A DNA stretch of 64,000 bases. Source: Cavia porcellus. Taxonomy: Eukaryota; Chordata; Mammalia; Rodentia; Caviidae. The stretch covers positions 19,280,501 through 19,344,500 of the forward strand of contig NW_026947500.1 of NCBI RefSeq assembly GCF_034190915.1, read 5' to 3'. Below are positions 34,916 to 46,770 of the stretch, piece by piece. The notes under the pieces were generated by a model. The model made no database searches and was not told where the DNA came from. It saw only the letters and a program-made list of their open reading frames with translations. A program made the position numbers and the translations under genes. Each line of letters opens with the position of its first letter. The first letter of the stretch is position 1.

Positions 34916-36399
34916 GAACAGTGACCAAAAATAGCCACCTAATTAGATCGGTGATTGTTAACACTACCTATTTTGCTTGAAAGTCTGACTTTAACTGTTA
35001 CTTCCCCCCATTCCCAACATCACTGCCAACTTAAATCTCTTTTTCACATTTGTTGGGAACATGAACAACATAATTAGTATCATAGTTCAAATCACACAGT
35101 TAATGAAGAATCACATAAAAATTAAGTGGTTGATTTTACATTAATCTCCTAAAAGAACTGTGAAGAAATATACAGCCATTTTTTAGAAAAAAGTACACAG
35201 ATTTGCTCCTTTTTCCTTAGTGTGGAAGCCTGAGGTTTAAGAACAAAGACATTAATAAGAAACATATGGAAAAGATCAGCTAACAAAATGGAATCTTGGC
35301 CCAAGTGTGTCTGCCACGTTTTACATACCAATGTCTCAAATGATAGACTACATTTTTACAATGTTGCCAAAGCATCACTTGAAACACTATATATTTTTCT
35401 TAAATATGAAGTATAACAAAATAAATCTTGAGTTCTTTGTAATGCCTTAATGGAAAGCACTATTTGAAGAACTAAATTGAACTCCAGGATTTATTTTACC
35501 TTATTTGCTCAAGCTTGAAAGAATCTCCTCCAAAATGAACTCAGTATCTACTGCCAAGAGACACAAATTAACTCAGTTTAAATATAAAAAAAATGAGCAC
35601 AAAAGTTTAGCATTTAAGCAAGTTCGTTGGCTATTGCTTAAGGAGAGACAGTTCAGTAAAATGAAATTTTCCAAATCTGCAAAGTAAAAGTAATAGTCAT
35701 TGTGTAAACAATCTTATTCAATACTGTAAAATTACTTGTGTACTATTAAAACAGGAAAATTGGAGATGGACTTTGCGAGTGGAAGATACTACTGTTCATA
35801 GCAGAGATGGTCTTTATTTAATGGTCCTTAGCAAACATCTACTGAGTAGACAGCATTTGGGAGCAAAGTGAGAAAGGGGATCTCTAACAGAAAACATTAG
35901 CATGTTTATCGAAATGTGTCTTTAATCTGTAAAGCCAATAATAACCTTTTGCATTTTAAAAATAAACTGGATGTGAAAGGCTTTATGTTTGCAATTCTGA
36001 TCCCCAATTTAACAAAGGGAACCTAGGTGAACACAGGAATTGAACAACCAGGACTGAAGATAATTCTGAGTTCCACCTTAAACTGCTGAGACACTGAGTT
36101 TGGTGTCACAGTGGAGCTTAATTTGAAGAATTCTTTGGCACCAAAATGAAAATAAAAACAGTAATCAGTACATGCTGTTTCCTTTAGTTCAGTTTGCCTT
36201 TCATATTGGAGGAAATTCTTGCCACACCTCAAACCAAAATTAAGGGGAAAAGAAAGAAGCCAGCCACATAAATCTGACCAAGAACACAAACATTTTAATT
36301 TTAATCCACCCAGTTTTGGATAATGAAAAGAAATACATAATTTTAATTCAACCCAAGTGTTTTCCAACCAGATTGTATTTGCTTAAATTGCTACAGTAA

Positions 36400-36531
36400 T
36401 TCAAGCGACAGCACTGTCTGGACACAGAGTTACTGTGGATCTTTAAGAGACTCAAAGAATTTAGGAATTTCTGATTCATTTAAAGGATTTGCAAATTCAT
36501 CAACCCCTGAAAACTAAAGCAATTTCAACAG
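36400..36531 (+). other. OMD: OMD 5' untranslated exon 1 (candidate)
   Basis: A strong donor, ttcaacag|gtatga, lies at 36531/36532 at the edge of a repeat-free block. Its distance to exon 2 (5.5 kb) fits the 10-kb size I remember for human OMD. The start is a guess, because no TATA box or initiator stands out. Other donors in the 35-37 kb block cannot be excluded. Confidence 0.4.
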
Positions 36532-38839
36532 GTATGATAACATAATTTTCAATTTTTAAAGAACAGTTAAATCTGTAACTTAAGATTACCCAACAAAACA
36601 TTTTTTATTTTCAAATTTTGACTGAAAGGAAAGATTTTCAGGTCTCAGAATTTATCTTCTTTCTCAGATCTCTTTCTCTCTCTCAATAGTTTGAGCAGTG
36701 CTATGAGTCTGGTTGCAGGGAAGACAGAAATTTGTACAAATTTCACTGAAAAGCTCAAAATTTCTTGACTAAATCCCTGGTATAGAATGTTTTTATTTTC
36801 AGTTACCTCTTTCTCAAAAGCATGGTGTGACTGCTTTATCCAGTCTGTTGAAGAATCTGGTTACTTGGGTTTAAGTTAAATACAAAATACATGTAGTATG
36901 GATGAAAATAATGTAGAAACTTAAGATATTTCTAATAGTGACAGAATTTACATAATTAAATTTAAAATTATTTTGGATAAAAACTAGAACATATACTAAT
37001 ATTTTGTTTCTTACAAATTAGTTTATATAGCATACCGATAAAACAATTACATTCTTAAAATGTTATACTTTTGCTTTATAGGTATTCCAGAACTAAATAA
37101 TTTCTAACTCATTTTTATGAATAATTTTCATTAGAACCTTTCTTGAAAGCTCGAGTTTTTTTCTAATGGAAATACCAGAACATAGAAACCTTTATTGCAT
37201 CATTTAATATGGAAAAATCACATTAATGGGTAATTTTTCAAAACTGGTAATATATATTTTACCTAAAATTTTTTTCACATTTGTTTTTTCCCTAGTAGAC
37301 AAAAGAAAAGTGAAGAATAGAGTATACTGTTATAGAGGAATAGTCCATAGAAAACAGAAGAGCCAAATCCTGTATCGTTAAATAAGTTATCATGGTGAAA
37401 TAAATGCCCAGAGATAATCAAAATTAGTAGAGAAAAGAATTTCTAACAAGATGCAATCTGTAACTTATTAATTCAATCATTCAGAAATCACCAGTGTGAG
37501 CTGTCCTGTATTCTGTTAAAGATCACAGCTCAGGAAATGACTGATAGTGAGTCCTGCTGTTTGCTGTGAGTTTTCCGAAAGACACTGAGGCATAGATTGC
37601 ATAATATGAAAAGCAAAAGTGAGAAAAACATGCTAGCAAGTGGCTGAGAAGAGATCACTTGGAGAAGAAGACGATCATAGTTTCAGAGAAAATTATCCTG
37701 AGGAAGAGGGAGAGGAACAGTAAATAGACAAATGGATGGAAACAGGGTGGCTTCAGACCAGAAAACTGCACTTAGTCAAGAGTGAGGACAGGGTGGCACG
37801 ACAGGGTTACAGACATGGGAGCAATATTTGAAATGAATTCAAATTTAGAAGAGAAATCGGTCTTCTGGCAAAGCTCTTCTGAAAAACTTTTCTTCTTCTC
37901 GTCCAGTCCACGTGTGCAGTACGTCATGTTTACGCTGCCCCTATGGAGCTGGTACGTGGGCAGAACACATCTTAACTCCTTTTTAACCCTGCTTGCTCTC
38001 CCTCCCTCCATCTCCCCATCTGCTTCCCATCTGAGAACGCTCTATCTCCCTACTTCCTATCATCTAGCTTTTACTTTGCTCTTCATTATTTGGGTTTGTG
38101 ATATTTGAACTTGTGTGTCATTCAAGAAAAGCCTTTCTCCTTTTCATGAAGGCCAAAGGCAGGCAACACGAAAACCCCCTTTATTTTCAGAGCAGACCTA
38201 GGAATGAGGTTTTGATTCTAAGTCAAAAATATGTAAGCAGTATAGAGAACGAAGATATCATCTTGATATCCTTTTAGTCTCAACAATTTCTCATAATGAT
38301 TGCTCATGTTCTAGACACAAGGATAGAAACATTCAGGGCAAATGACCATGAGCAAACCTGTTTGCAAAGTTTATGTGTAGAATAGCCACCCTCAGTGGCC
38401 TGGCCCGGTACCCGGGCACAGCTCCATCTTGCAGCTGCAACCTGTGTATTTTGGGAAGAAACCTGATAGCACTCAACTCCAGGGGCTATCATGGGAATGA
38501 AATAAATGCTTAAAACCTTCATGTGCTATACATCATAATAAGTGTAATGAAATCCTATCAGATTATACATAAAATATCAAATGAGTAAGAGATACAGAAT
38601 TTCCTAGTTACTTCTGCTCATTTCCCAAGTTTAGATCAAATTATGTCTACGAAACAACTCCAAGCCAACCCCAAGCAAAGTCAAGCCAGTGGTATGGCCC
38701 ATCTCTACCATAAATCCTTACTCTCTGGCATAACTAGAGCTTCTTCCTATGATGTCTTTTTCACCACTGATCTGTTTGTTCTCTATAGGGGAGACTATGT
38801 CTTCATGTCCTCTTCATTTCTGTGCTTTGTACTGATTTA

Positions 38840-38975
38840 GTGCACACCTACAATCCCAGGGAGGCTGGGTCAGATGGATTAATGTGAGTTTGAGGCCAGC
38901 CTGGGCTACATAGTGAGTTCAAGGCCTGAACCACAGAGTGAGACCCTGTCTCCAAACAAACAAAAACAACAAAAA
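38840..38975 (+). repeat. OMD: B1-like SINE
   Basis: gtgcacacctacaatcccag, ggccagcctgggctacatag, gagaccctgtctccaaacaa. It lies about 50 bp from the young ID-like copy at 39023. Confidence 0.85.
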
Positions 38976-39022
38976 AAAGCAACAACAACAAAAAAGAAAT
39001 GATTCAAGACAATTGCAAACTT

Positions 39023-39147
39023 GGGGCTGGGGGTTTAGCTCAGCGGCATAAGCACCTGCCTTGCAAGCAGGCGGTCATGAGTTTGATCCCTGGTACCGAT
39101 AAAAATGAAAAAGACAAAAAAAAAAAAAAAAAAAGAAGAAGAAAAAA
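39023..39147 (+). repeat. ID-like tRNA-derived SINE with perfect target-site duplication
   Basis: Begins ggggctggggg and has a pol III A box (tagctcagcggcat) and a B box (gtttgatccc). It ends with the subfamily-specific ggtaccgataaaaatgaaaa and an A-rich tail. A 15-bp direct repeat, agacaattgcaaact, flanks it at 39007-39021 and 39148-39162. Near-consensus, so recent. Confidence 0.9.
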
Positions 39148-40756
39148 AGACAATTGCAAACTGAAGTAATCCAAATTGCTGATATTTGCAAAGTGCTTTC
39201 CTAAGCACACTGATACAGTACCTATTACAGTAAATGATAGCAGGTAAATGACAGCAAGCCAAACAACCCCAAGCGGAGCTTTCTGTCAGCATGGAAAGCT
39301 GGCTGTTCTGAAAACTACCCTTTGAGATGCAATGACAACACAGTCTCTACACTTCTCCTCAAAACTCCCTCTGCTTTACCCATGAACACTCCAGTATGCA
39401 GATCGTGGCTCAGACACATGCATTTACTAAAGTAAGCACTCATACCCAGAGTAGGAAGTCTTTTGACCAGAATCTAGGTGCTCTAGATTTTGTTTTTACT
39501 GGTCCTATTTTGTGCCTGTCAACAGCTACTCACCATTTCTCTAACACCACTTAGGAATAATCTTCACATTGTTTCATGAGAACCCTAACATTCTTCCAAA
39601 GTCTAAGTCAGACACTATGATCTCTATGGAGCACATGGAGAAGGAAAATGTATATCATATATTCAGATTGGCAAAAAGAAACTTCATGAACCCCAAAATC
39701 ATGTAGAATTCAGGCAATCAAACCATTACTGTTTGCCATTTTTTTATAGGTAAGGATAAATATGCTGAACTATTTTATCCTACCTTCTTGACTAAAAAAA
39801 GTAAGCAAAGTATCCATAAAAAATAATGGGATAAGGTTTTAGAGTGTTGAGGGAAGCATACAGAAAGAATAATCAGGAGGGAGAGAAAGGGAGCAGACTA
39901 AGGGGAGCAGCCTGGCACCCCTGGAGGCTGCGCCCGAGGATGAGACAGATCTGTTTGTCATGTTTCTTTATTTACACTCCGCTGAGTCAGGCTGACAGTA
40001 CGTGAGAAACTGGGGTAAAGACTGCAGGAATGTTCTAGGTGTGAGGGCCCAGAACAGCGAGGGAACTAGCAGAGAGCACGGCAATTATCTGTGGGAGCTG
40101 AGCTGGTAAAAATGATACGCGGAGTAGGCATAAGGGATGGAAAAGAAGAAAAAAGGATGAACATATGTTAGGTCCCACCGGAGCTGGAAAAGTCTTGCGG
40201 CTGGAGTGATAGAGTGTGGGATCCTCAAAATTGTGGTACTGGTCACACCCAGCCCAGGACCTGGGTATGTGGGAAGAACAGAGGATGAGAGAAGGGAAGA
40301 AAAAGGCTTCCAGGGTCTTTGAATGCTTGAGTAACTCTTTACAATCTTAAACATACACTATATTTATATTCTATGCACTGTTTGTTTCTGATGAGAAATG
40401 AAAATCACCGATGTTTCTCAAGCAGGCTTCTATCAGAGAAATCTTTTCTTATTGTACCAGAGACAAAAACGGCACAAGGGCTGGGGTGGGGGACACAGAG
40501 GGCCATTCTCGATGACTGGGCGTTTGTCATTTGACTATAGACAGTACTCCAGTAGGTCACTTCTTCCTTAATGGAGCCCTGGATTAGAAAGGTAGGGAAA
40601 AAAGATCTCAGGATAAAGGGTACCCCCCAATTATTTTTCTTAATCACTTATCAATACATGTACTCCATTTAGATAGAAGTTTTCAATTTTCAAAGTACAT
40701 TTACAGTCATATCTCATACGATCCTAACAACTACTAGTAAGATAAAAGATTTATTT

Positions 40757-40835
40757 TTGGAGATAGAATTCTTACTTTGTTGTCCAGTTCACTTCTGGGT
40801 TCAAGTGACCCTCCTGCCTCCACACAGCTGAAATT
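40757..40835 (-). repeat. OMD: B1-like SINE fragment, reverse
   Basis: tactttgttgtccagttcac, then caagtgaccctcctgcctcc. Confidence 0.5.
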
Positions 40836-41281
40836 ATTTTATACTGCCCAGTAACTGTAATTCTTGTTTTATTCATGAGTTAGCTATGTTAAATAGCAGG
40901 ATGAAATACAGGTTTTCAGGCTTCTCGTTGAGGATATAATGCATCTTTAACTCCAACTTTTGGCACAAGCCGGTAGTAACTGCCTCCGAAGCCTTGGCCT
41001 TAGCAATCCTGCTTCACACAATGCCCCGGAGATGCAGAAGCTCCAGGGACACACAGGGTTAATGTGCAGTACTCATACCATGTCCCACTGCTGTCCTGTA
41101 CTGCAGGGCTCTCTGCTTTCACTAGACCTTAAGCTCCTAGGAGACAGAGATTGCATGTTTCTGGAATTTCTGTATCTAGAACTTGACTCAAAAGCATCAG
41201 CAAAAAAAAAAAAAAAAAAAAGAAGAAAAATGTAAATGTCAATCGATTAGAAACCAAACTTTGTAGGATATATGTATGTAC

Positions 41282-41282
41282 G

Positions 41283-41318
<36 letters not shown>
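41282..41318 (+). repeat. OMD: (GT)n microsatellite
   Basis: GT repeat with one GC interruption, about 740 bp before OMD exon 2. An A tract lies just upstream at 41202-41222. Confidence 0.95.
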
Positions 41319-41320
<2 letters not shown>

Positions 41321-42039
41321 GAGATATGAAGAAGCTATTTAAGTAGAGTTGGAAACAAAATAGATTCTGGAAACTTTCATGAGGAAAATTTGAGGTAGAC
41401 ATGGACAAAATATACAAGAAGAAATATAACTATTTTAAAATACTTCAAAAAACAAAACAAAAAATTTTAAAATGAAAAAACCTTCAAATCATCACATGGA
41501 AGGTAGTATTTCATGCTCTTCCAAAGGACAAAAAAGAGTACCAAGAATAAAAGTTGTAGGGAAGAGGATTTTGGTTTAATACCAAGACTCTAATAGGTAA
41601 AAGCTCTGCAGCTGAAGTAAAAGTCTGTCTTTCTCCAGGAGAGAACCTCCCCTAAAGGATAACTAGCTGGCAAGAACACATAGCATTTACAGTGGAGGAC
41701 GCACCAGACTGTAGCTGAGTATGTCGTGGTGTCATCATAAATCTGCACTCTAGGAAGCAGGTCCACTGGAAACTTAGTAAAGCATAAAAGGAGCTTAGTA
41801 AGAAGTCTAGACTACCAGACTTCTGACTCTGGCTCAGCACAGTATGTGATTTAAAAAAAAAAAAATTTCTACTTAATTGGTACACTAAGTTTGGTTTGAG
41901 CATTGCTCATTTTTCCTAGATATTCTTTTATATACAGATGTGGGTATAACATATTTCATATAACTGTCAATTTACATGACAATCTGTCCAAGTTTTATTC
42001 ACATATCCGACAATATATTTCCTTTTCTCCTTGCAATAG

Positions 42040-42990
42040 GACAAAAAAAGAACATGAGCTTTTTAAGTACAGTATCTGTCCTTTTCTTCTTCTTTGGAGT
42101 TAAGGTATATTGCCAATATGAAATTTACCAGTGGGATGAAGAGTACGACCCAGTGTCAAATGAAGACTATGAACCACAATTCCAATTTAATCCAAATGTA
42201 GAATATGGAATTCCTTACCAGCATATGTTAGGCTGTGCCAGAGAATGCTTCTGTCCAATTAACTTTCCATCATCAATGTACTGTGACAATCGCAGACTGA
42301 AGACAATCCCAAATATTCCAACACATATTCAGCAACTCTACCTTCAGTTCAATGACATTGAGGCTGTGACGGCAAGTGCATTCACCAATGCAACTAACCT
42401 CAGAGAAATTAACCTCAGTCACAACAAAATTAAATCTCAAAAGATCGACTATGGTGTGTTTGCAAAGTTTTCAAATCTACTACAACTTCACCTGGAGCAT
42501 AACGATTTAGAAGAATTTCCATTTCCACTTCCTAAATCTCTGGAAAGACTCCTTCTCGGTTACAATGAAATTTCCACACTGCAGACAAACGCCATGGATG
42601 AGCTAGTGAACCTGACCATGCTTGATCTCTGTTATAATCATCTGCAGGATTCCATGTTAACGGAAAAACACTTCGCCAAAACGGAAAAACTGATGCAGCT
42701 CAACCTCTGCAGTAACAGATTGGAATCAATGCCTCCTGGATTGCCTTCTTCACTTATGTATCTGTCTTTGGAAAATAATTCTATTTCTTCTATACCAGAG
42801 AAGTATTTCAGCAGACTTTCAAAACTTCATACCTTACGAATGTCACACAACAAACTGCAGGACATCCCCTACAATATTTTTAATCTTTCCAACCTTGTAG
42901 AGCTCAATGTTGGACACAACAAACTGAAGCAAGCATTCTACATCCCAAGAAATTTGGAACACCTGTACCTAGAAAATAATGAAATAGAAA
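42040..42990 (+). CDS. OMD: OMD exon 2 (14 nt 5' UTR plus first coding block)
   Basis: Acceptor ttgcaatag ends at 42039. Fourteen untranslated bases precede the ATG at 42054. The exon holds the signal peptide, acidic tail, cysteine cap and most LRRs in one 937-nt coding block, the long single LRR exon typical of class II genes. The donor is gaaa|gtatgt and the last base opens an Asn codon. Confidence 0.94.
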
Positions 42991-43160
42991 GTATGTAAAA
43001 CTTTATTAATCCTTACCGAGCAAAAAAATCTCATTTGACACTTTAAGAACACTTCAATAATTTATGCTTTACATATTGCTGAAAAGGGCTGTTTTGAAGT
43101 TGGCCAAGATAATGGCACCAATTGGTCACATAAAAGAGTATACTATTAGTTTTTATAGAA

Positions 43161-43191
<31 letters not shown>

Positions 43192-43987
43192 GTCTTTTTC
43201 GTTTTTATTGGTACCGGGGATCAAACTCATGACTGCCTGCTTGCAAGGCAGGCGCTTATGTCACTGAGCTAAATCCCCAGCCCCAGAATTTTCAATTAAA
43301 TTAAATTATCATCTTGAATATTGAGAAATAGCACTAGAATATGTAAAGAAATATGAATACCTTCAGTAGTGGGATTGTAGATGACTTACTTAGTTTGTCT
43401 CTACCAAGAATATGTCACTCAAATACTTAGAAATTCAAATACTTAGAAAACTCTATAATTTTGTCATTCAAATACTTAGAAAATCCTGTAATTTTATAAA
43501 ACTTATTTACAGTCTTAGCTCCTTTATCTGAACAGCATTAAAAATTAAACAATTCCACCTGTAAGTATTTTAGTAAAATTAATTTCCATAAAGTATAAAC
43601 TCAACACAGAATCATGGCAATAAGGAAAGATTAATTTTTAATTTGTATTTTCCAGATGTCAATGTGACAGTGATGTGTCCCTTTGTGGACCCACTACAGC
43701 AGCACCACTTAACATACCTTCGTGTGGACCAAAATAAGCTAAAAGAGCCAATTAGTTCATATATCTTCTTCTGCTTCCCTCGCATACATAGTATTTATTA
43801 CGGTGAACAAAGAAGCATCGATGGTCAAACAATACAACTGAAGACCCAAGTATTTGGGAGATTTCAAGGTGAGGAGGAGGAGGAAGAGGATCATGATGAT
43901 CATGACAACCCTCATGTGAGTCAAGAGTCAGAAGAACACTTGGCGCCTCATTACTATGAAATTCAAGAATGGCAAGGGATTATATAG
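42054..43987 (+). CDS. OMD: OMD, osteomodulin/osteoadherin (class II SLRP), full coding span in 2 coding exons
   Basis: Osteomodulin is a secreted keratan-sulfate SLRP of bone and dentin that binds collagen, osteoblast integrin and mineral. Coding exons are 42054-42990 and 43656-43987; joined length is 1269 nt, 422 aa. Visible parts: a signal peptide of about 20 residues with a poly-Phe core, a tyrosine- and acid-rich tail with Y22, Y25, Y31, Y39, Y51 and Y55 (likely sulfated, by family knowledge), and the cap C61-x3-C-x-C-x9-C77 (class II spacing). LRRs follow, then the ear with C320 and C352, then a tail with six consecutive Glu (385-390) and DHDDHD. The product has five more residues (WQGII) after the point where human osteomodulin ends, as I recall it. 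ATG context aagaac has A at -3. Confidence 0.97.
43166..43284 (-). repeat. OMD: ID-like SINE, reverse orientation, in the OMD intron
   Basis: Poly-T, gtctttttcgtttttattgg, ending ctaaatccccagcccc. The 9-bp duplication agaattttc lies at 43157-43165 and 43285-43293. It sits about 175 bp after the OMD exon 2 donor. Confidence 0.9.
43433..43498 (+). repeat. OMD: 33-bp tandem duplication in the OMD intron
   Basis: Two adjacent 33-bp units starting attcaaatacttagaaaa (43433-43465 and 43466-43498), with a partial third copy just before (43418-43432). Confidence 0.85.
43656..43987 (+). CDS. OMD: OMD exon 3 coding part: ear repeat and acidic C terminus
   Basis: Acceptor gtattttccag ends at 43655. 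The exon completes Asn313, then VNVTVMCPF with sequon NVT at 315-317, the C320...C352 ear pair, and the Glu/Asp-rich tail. The stop TAG is at 43985-43987, after [13 protein letters not shown]. Confidence 0.95.
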
Positions 43988-44850
43988 GTACACATTTATA
44001 ACTTTATAAAATCTTATTACTCAATATAAATCTAAATATATATAGCTCAAAGTAATATATTTAGAATTATGTATTAGTATTACATTTAAGTTGCTGGTGG
44101 CAATTACATTATTACATAGGATTAGAACTTCCTCAAAATGATACAAACGTTTAGAAATAGAAATTAGAATGACGAGAACAAACACCCTAAATTTTAATGG
44201 CTCCTTTTTAAACCCACAAATATCATCATGCTGAAACAAAAAGGTGTCCCTGAAAAAAAAGTGTCACTTTTAGGGAGAGTAATGTTTCTAAGGGTGATGA
44301 AGGAAGTCGAACTGGCACCGAAGACCCTGAAGCCATGTTCTTTCAATTGCTATGAGAATAATACACTGCAGGAGGGTACATTAGTGCAAGAACAGCCACT
44401 CCTTAAGGAAAACTCTTTTAACCGTCTCCATAAAGATCTCACACTTGGAACTGTGATTGTCTCACTATGACATCCACCCCACTGAGTCAGCCCTTAGAGC
44501 ACAGAACGGTAGCTTTGACTTTTCATGAGGCCACCACGCTATGTATCCAGGGCAGAGGATTAATGACAGCAAGGGTTCTCAGTGCTCTCTCTCAGGGCAC
44601 CGAGGCAGAAATGCTGAATCTGGGTAACTAAAAATTATCAGACTATTTTACTACAATCTGTATTTTAGCAAAGTTCAGCAAATGCTCAAAACAAATTTTT
44701 ATTGTGCTTCATTTTAACTGGGACAAATATTTTTACAGTATACTAGAGGAAGGCCTGTGTTTGGTTACATAAAGCTTCGCTAATAAATAACTGCTTTGTT
44801 CACAAGGTTAAGTGAATGTTAAGAAAATAAAGTTCTTTAGACATCACGGA
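43988..44850 (+). terminator. OMD: OMD 3' UTR and candidate polyadenylation signals
   Basis: AATAAA occurs at 44782-44787 and 44826-44831. The second is followed within 30 bp by a T-rich run (cttctgttttcc). An end near 44.85 kb gives a 3' UTR of about 860 nt. No SINE lies in the interval. The end is inferred. Confidence 0.5.
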
Positions 44851-45371
44851 ACCCTTCTGTTTTCCTAGCAGAATGCATTAGAAACACATACGCTTATAGT
44901 TAGTGTTTTTTTTACATAGTACTGAAGCTGAATATAATTCATTTAAAATCTGAAGGACAGACAGATTTTAACATTTTTTCCTAAGACCTTAAAGCTGATT
45001 TATATTCTTTGATCTGTCATTTTAAAGTCACTTAAGTATGCCTTAGAATGGAGACTCTAAACACTGACACACTCTCTTGACTTACCAGACAGAATTGCTC
45101 AGCCAAGGGATAAGTAATCTGGGATTGCCTAATAGGAAATCCCAAACACAGGCTAACAATTCAGACAATATGCAAAATTCAGACAGGTGAAACTGTATTG
45201 CATCTCTGAGCAGGTTATTAGCATTACGAGGAGCAGAATATTCATCTAGTCACGTAGCAACCTTGGTAATCCAGAATGAACATGAACAAATTCCACTCAC
45301 TAATCAACATCATCAAATCACTTGGTATATCAGGCTTACCAATGAGTGATCAAGAAATGAATTACAACCCA

Positions 45372-45452
45372 GTCATCCTGGTGCACCAGGGAAGGAGGAG
45401 GTACTCAAGGCCAGCCTGTAGTACACAGTGAGACCTTGCCTCCCAAAGGGAA
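45372..45452 (+). repeat. B1-like SINE fragment
   Basis: ggccagcctgtagtacacag, then gagaccttgcctcccaaagg. Confidence 0.6.
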
Positions 45453-45479
45453 AAAGATCACAATATGCAACTGGGATTT

Positions 45480-46190
45480 TAATGAGGAGACATCAAGGAA
45501 ATGCAAGTGGAAACTGCGTGCAGTGAGATACAACTTCACACCCCTTATTAGGACAGCTGATATCAAGCGACGACAGGCAGACGATAAGTGCTGGTGAAGG
45601 GATCTCCGGAGAGGTTGCTGCCCCCTTATGCTAGCTGATAGGAGTCTAAAATAGTACAGCACTTCAGAAAAGTAGCTCTTCAAATGCTGGAGTCACGTGT
45701 GAGTCAGCAATTCTGCTTTCAGGTATGTATGTAATTCAAGAGAACTAAAAATACATTCATGCAAAAATCTGTACATGAATGCCCACAGCTGTAGTATCTA
45801 AATGAGGAAGCCACCCAAGTGCTCATCGGTAGAGAACGGACAACACAACGTCACTTACCCACAAAGGGAAAATTATTCAGCTACGAAAAGACACACACAC
45901 ACTACAGCTTTGATGAACTCTGACAACATTATGCTTAGCGAAGGAAGTCAGTCATAAGGGAACACACTGTTGCATTATTTATGTGAAATGTCCAGAAAAA
46001 GGAAACTTGTGACATAAAACATTATTGCCTGCCTAAGGCACAGAGATAGGGGATGGGGAGAAATGCAGAATAACTGCTACTAGGTACAGCATTCTGTTAG
46101 GGCTGACAAAAATGTCTGAAATGACTGTGGCAATGGAAACAAAAAAGCCTGAAAATACTAAAAATAATTCAATTGTACATTTTTAAAAGG
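45480..46190 (+). mobile_element. L1 LINE 3' relic
   Basis: Sense-strand L1 3' landmarks: gataagtgctggtgaaggga, gagtcagcaattctgctttc, ccacccaagtgctcatcggt, attattcagctacgaaaaga, acattatgcttagcgaagga. Diverged, no working frame. Confidence 0.75.
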
Positions 46191-46231
46191 ATAACTTGTA
46201 TGAATGTGAATTAGCTCATGAAAGCAGGTAT

Positions 46232-46342
46232 GGGGCTGGGTGTCTAGCTCAGCGGCATAAGCACCTGCCTTGTAAGCAGGCGGTCGTGAGTTCGATCCCC
46301 GGTACCGATAAAAATGAAAAAGACAAAGAAAAAAAAAAAAAA
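46232..46342 (+). repeat. ID-like SINE with perfect target-site duplication
   Basis: Same subfamily, with the intact B box gttcgatcccc. The 12-bp duplication gaaagcaggtat lies at 46220-46231 and 46343-46354. It inserted just after the L1 relic. Confidence 0.9.
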
Positions 46343-46386
46343 GAAAGCAGGTATTTTAAAAATGTAGCTTAACAATAACAAAACTA

Positions 46387-46540
46387 AAATCAGCTGGTGT
46401 AGTGTTATATGCATGCATGACCCAGCACTGGGGAGGCTGAGACAGGAGAAGCTTGGAGCTGGCTACATAGTGAGTTCAAATGTAGTGTGTACCACATAGT
46501 GAGACACAGGAAAGAAAGAAAGAGAGAGAGAGAGGAAAGA
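46387..46540 (+). repeat. B1-like SINE with GAAA/GA tail
   Basis: gcatgcatgacccagcactg, gctacatagtgagttcaaat, then (GAAA)/(GA) repeats to about 46540. Confidence 0.7.
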
Positions 46541-46688
46541 AAAAACAAGAATAAATCACTTTAACAAAGAAGAAATAAAATTATGAACTGCAAGCAAAAA
46601 AACTACACAAACAAGGATATCATAACTACTAATTCTGGCCAGGGACTGGTGAAATAACAGAATGCCTCAGAAAAATAGTGAAACTTTG

Positions 46689-46770
46689 CTCTTGCCTGGC
46701 AAGTGCGAGGTTGTGAGTTCGATCCCCAGTACCTAAATAAATAAATAAGTAAAAATAAGTGACACTTTAA
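46689..46770 (+). repeat. 5'-truncated ID-like SINE
   Basis: Starts at gctcttgcctggcaagtgcg, keeps the B box gttcgatcccc and ends in an AAAT-rich tail. Confidence 0.75.

Larger units (their letters stand above)
27141..36399. other. ASPN-OMD intergenic region
   Basis: Packed with repeats from 28.3 to 34.9 kb: several B1-like and composite B1+ID elements on both strands, a (GT)n tract and a reverse-oriented L1 relic. The parts at 27.2-28.0 and 35.0-36.4 kb are free of recognisable repeats. The frames at 30.3-30.9 kb are in unassigned sequence and I see no protein family in them. Confidence 0.6.

Noticed and set aside
39023..39100. A true tRNA gene (A and B boxes present)
   Set aside because: The body cannot form a full cloverleaf end, and it has the repeat family's tail, an A tract and target-site duplications. 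It is a tRNA-derived SINE, and several copies exist in the window.
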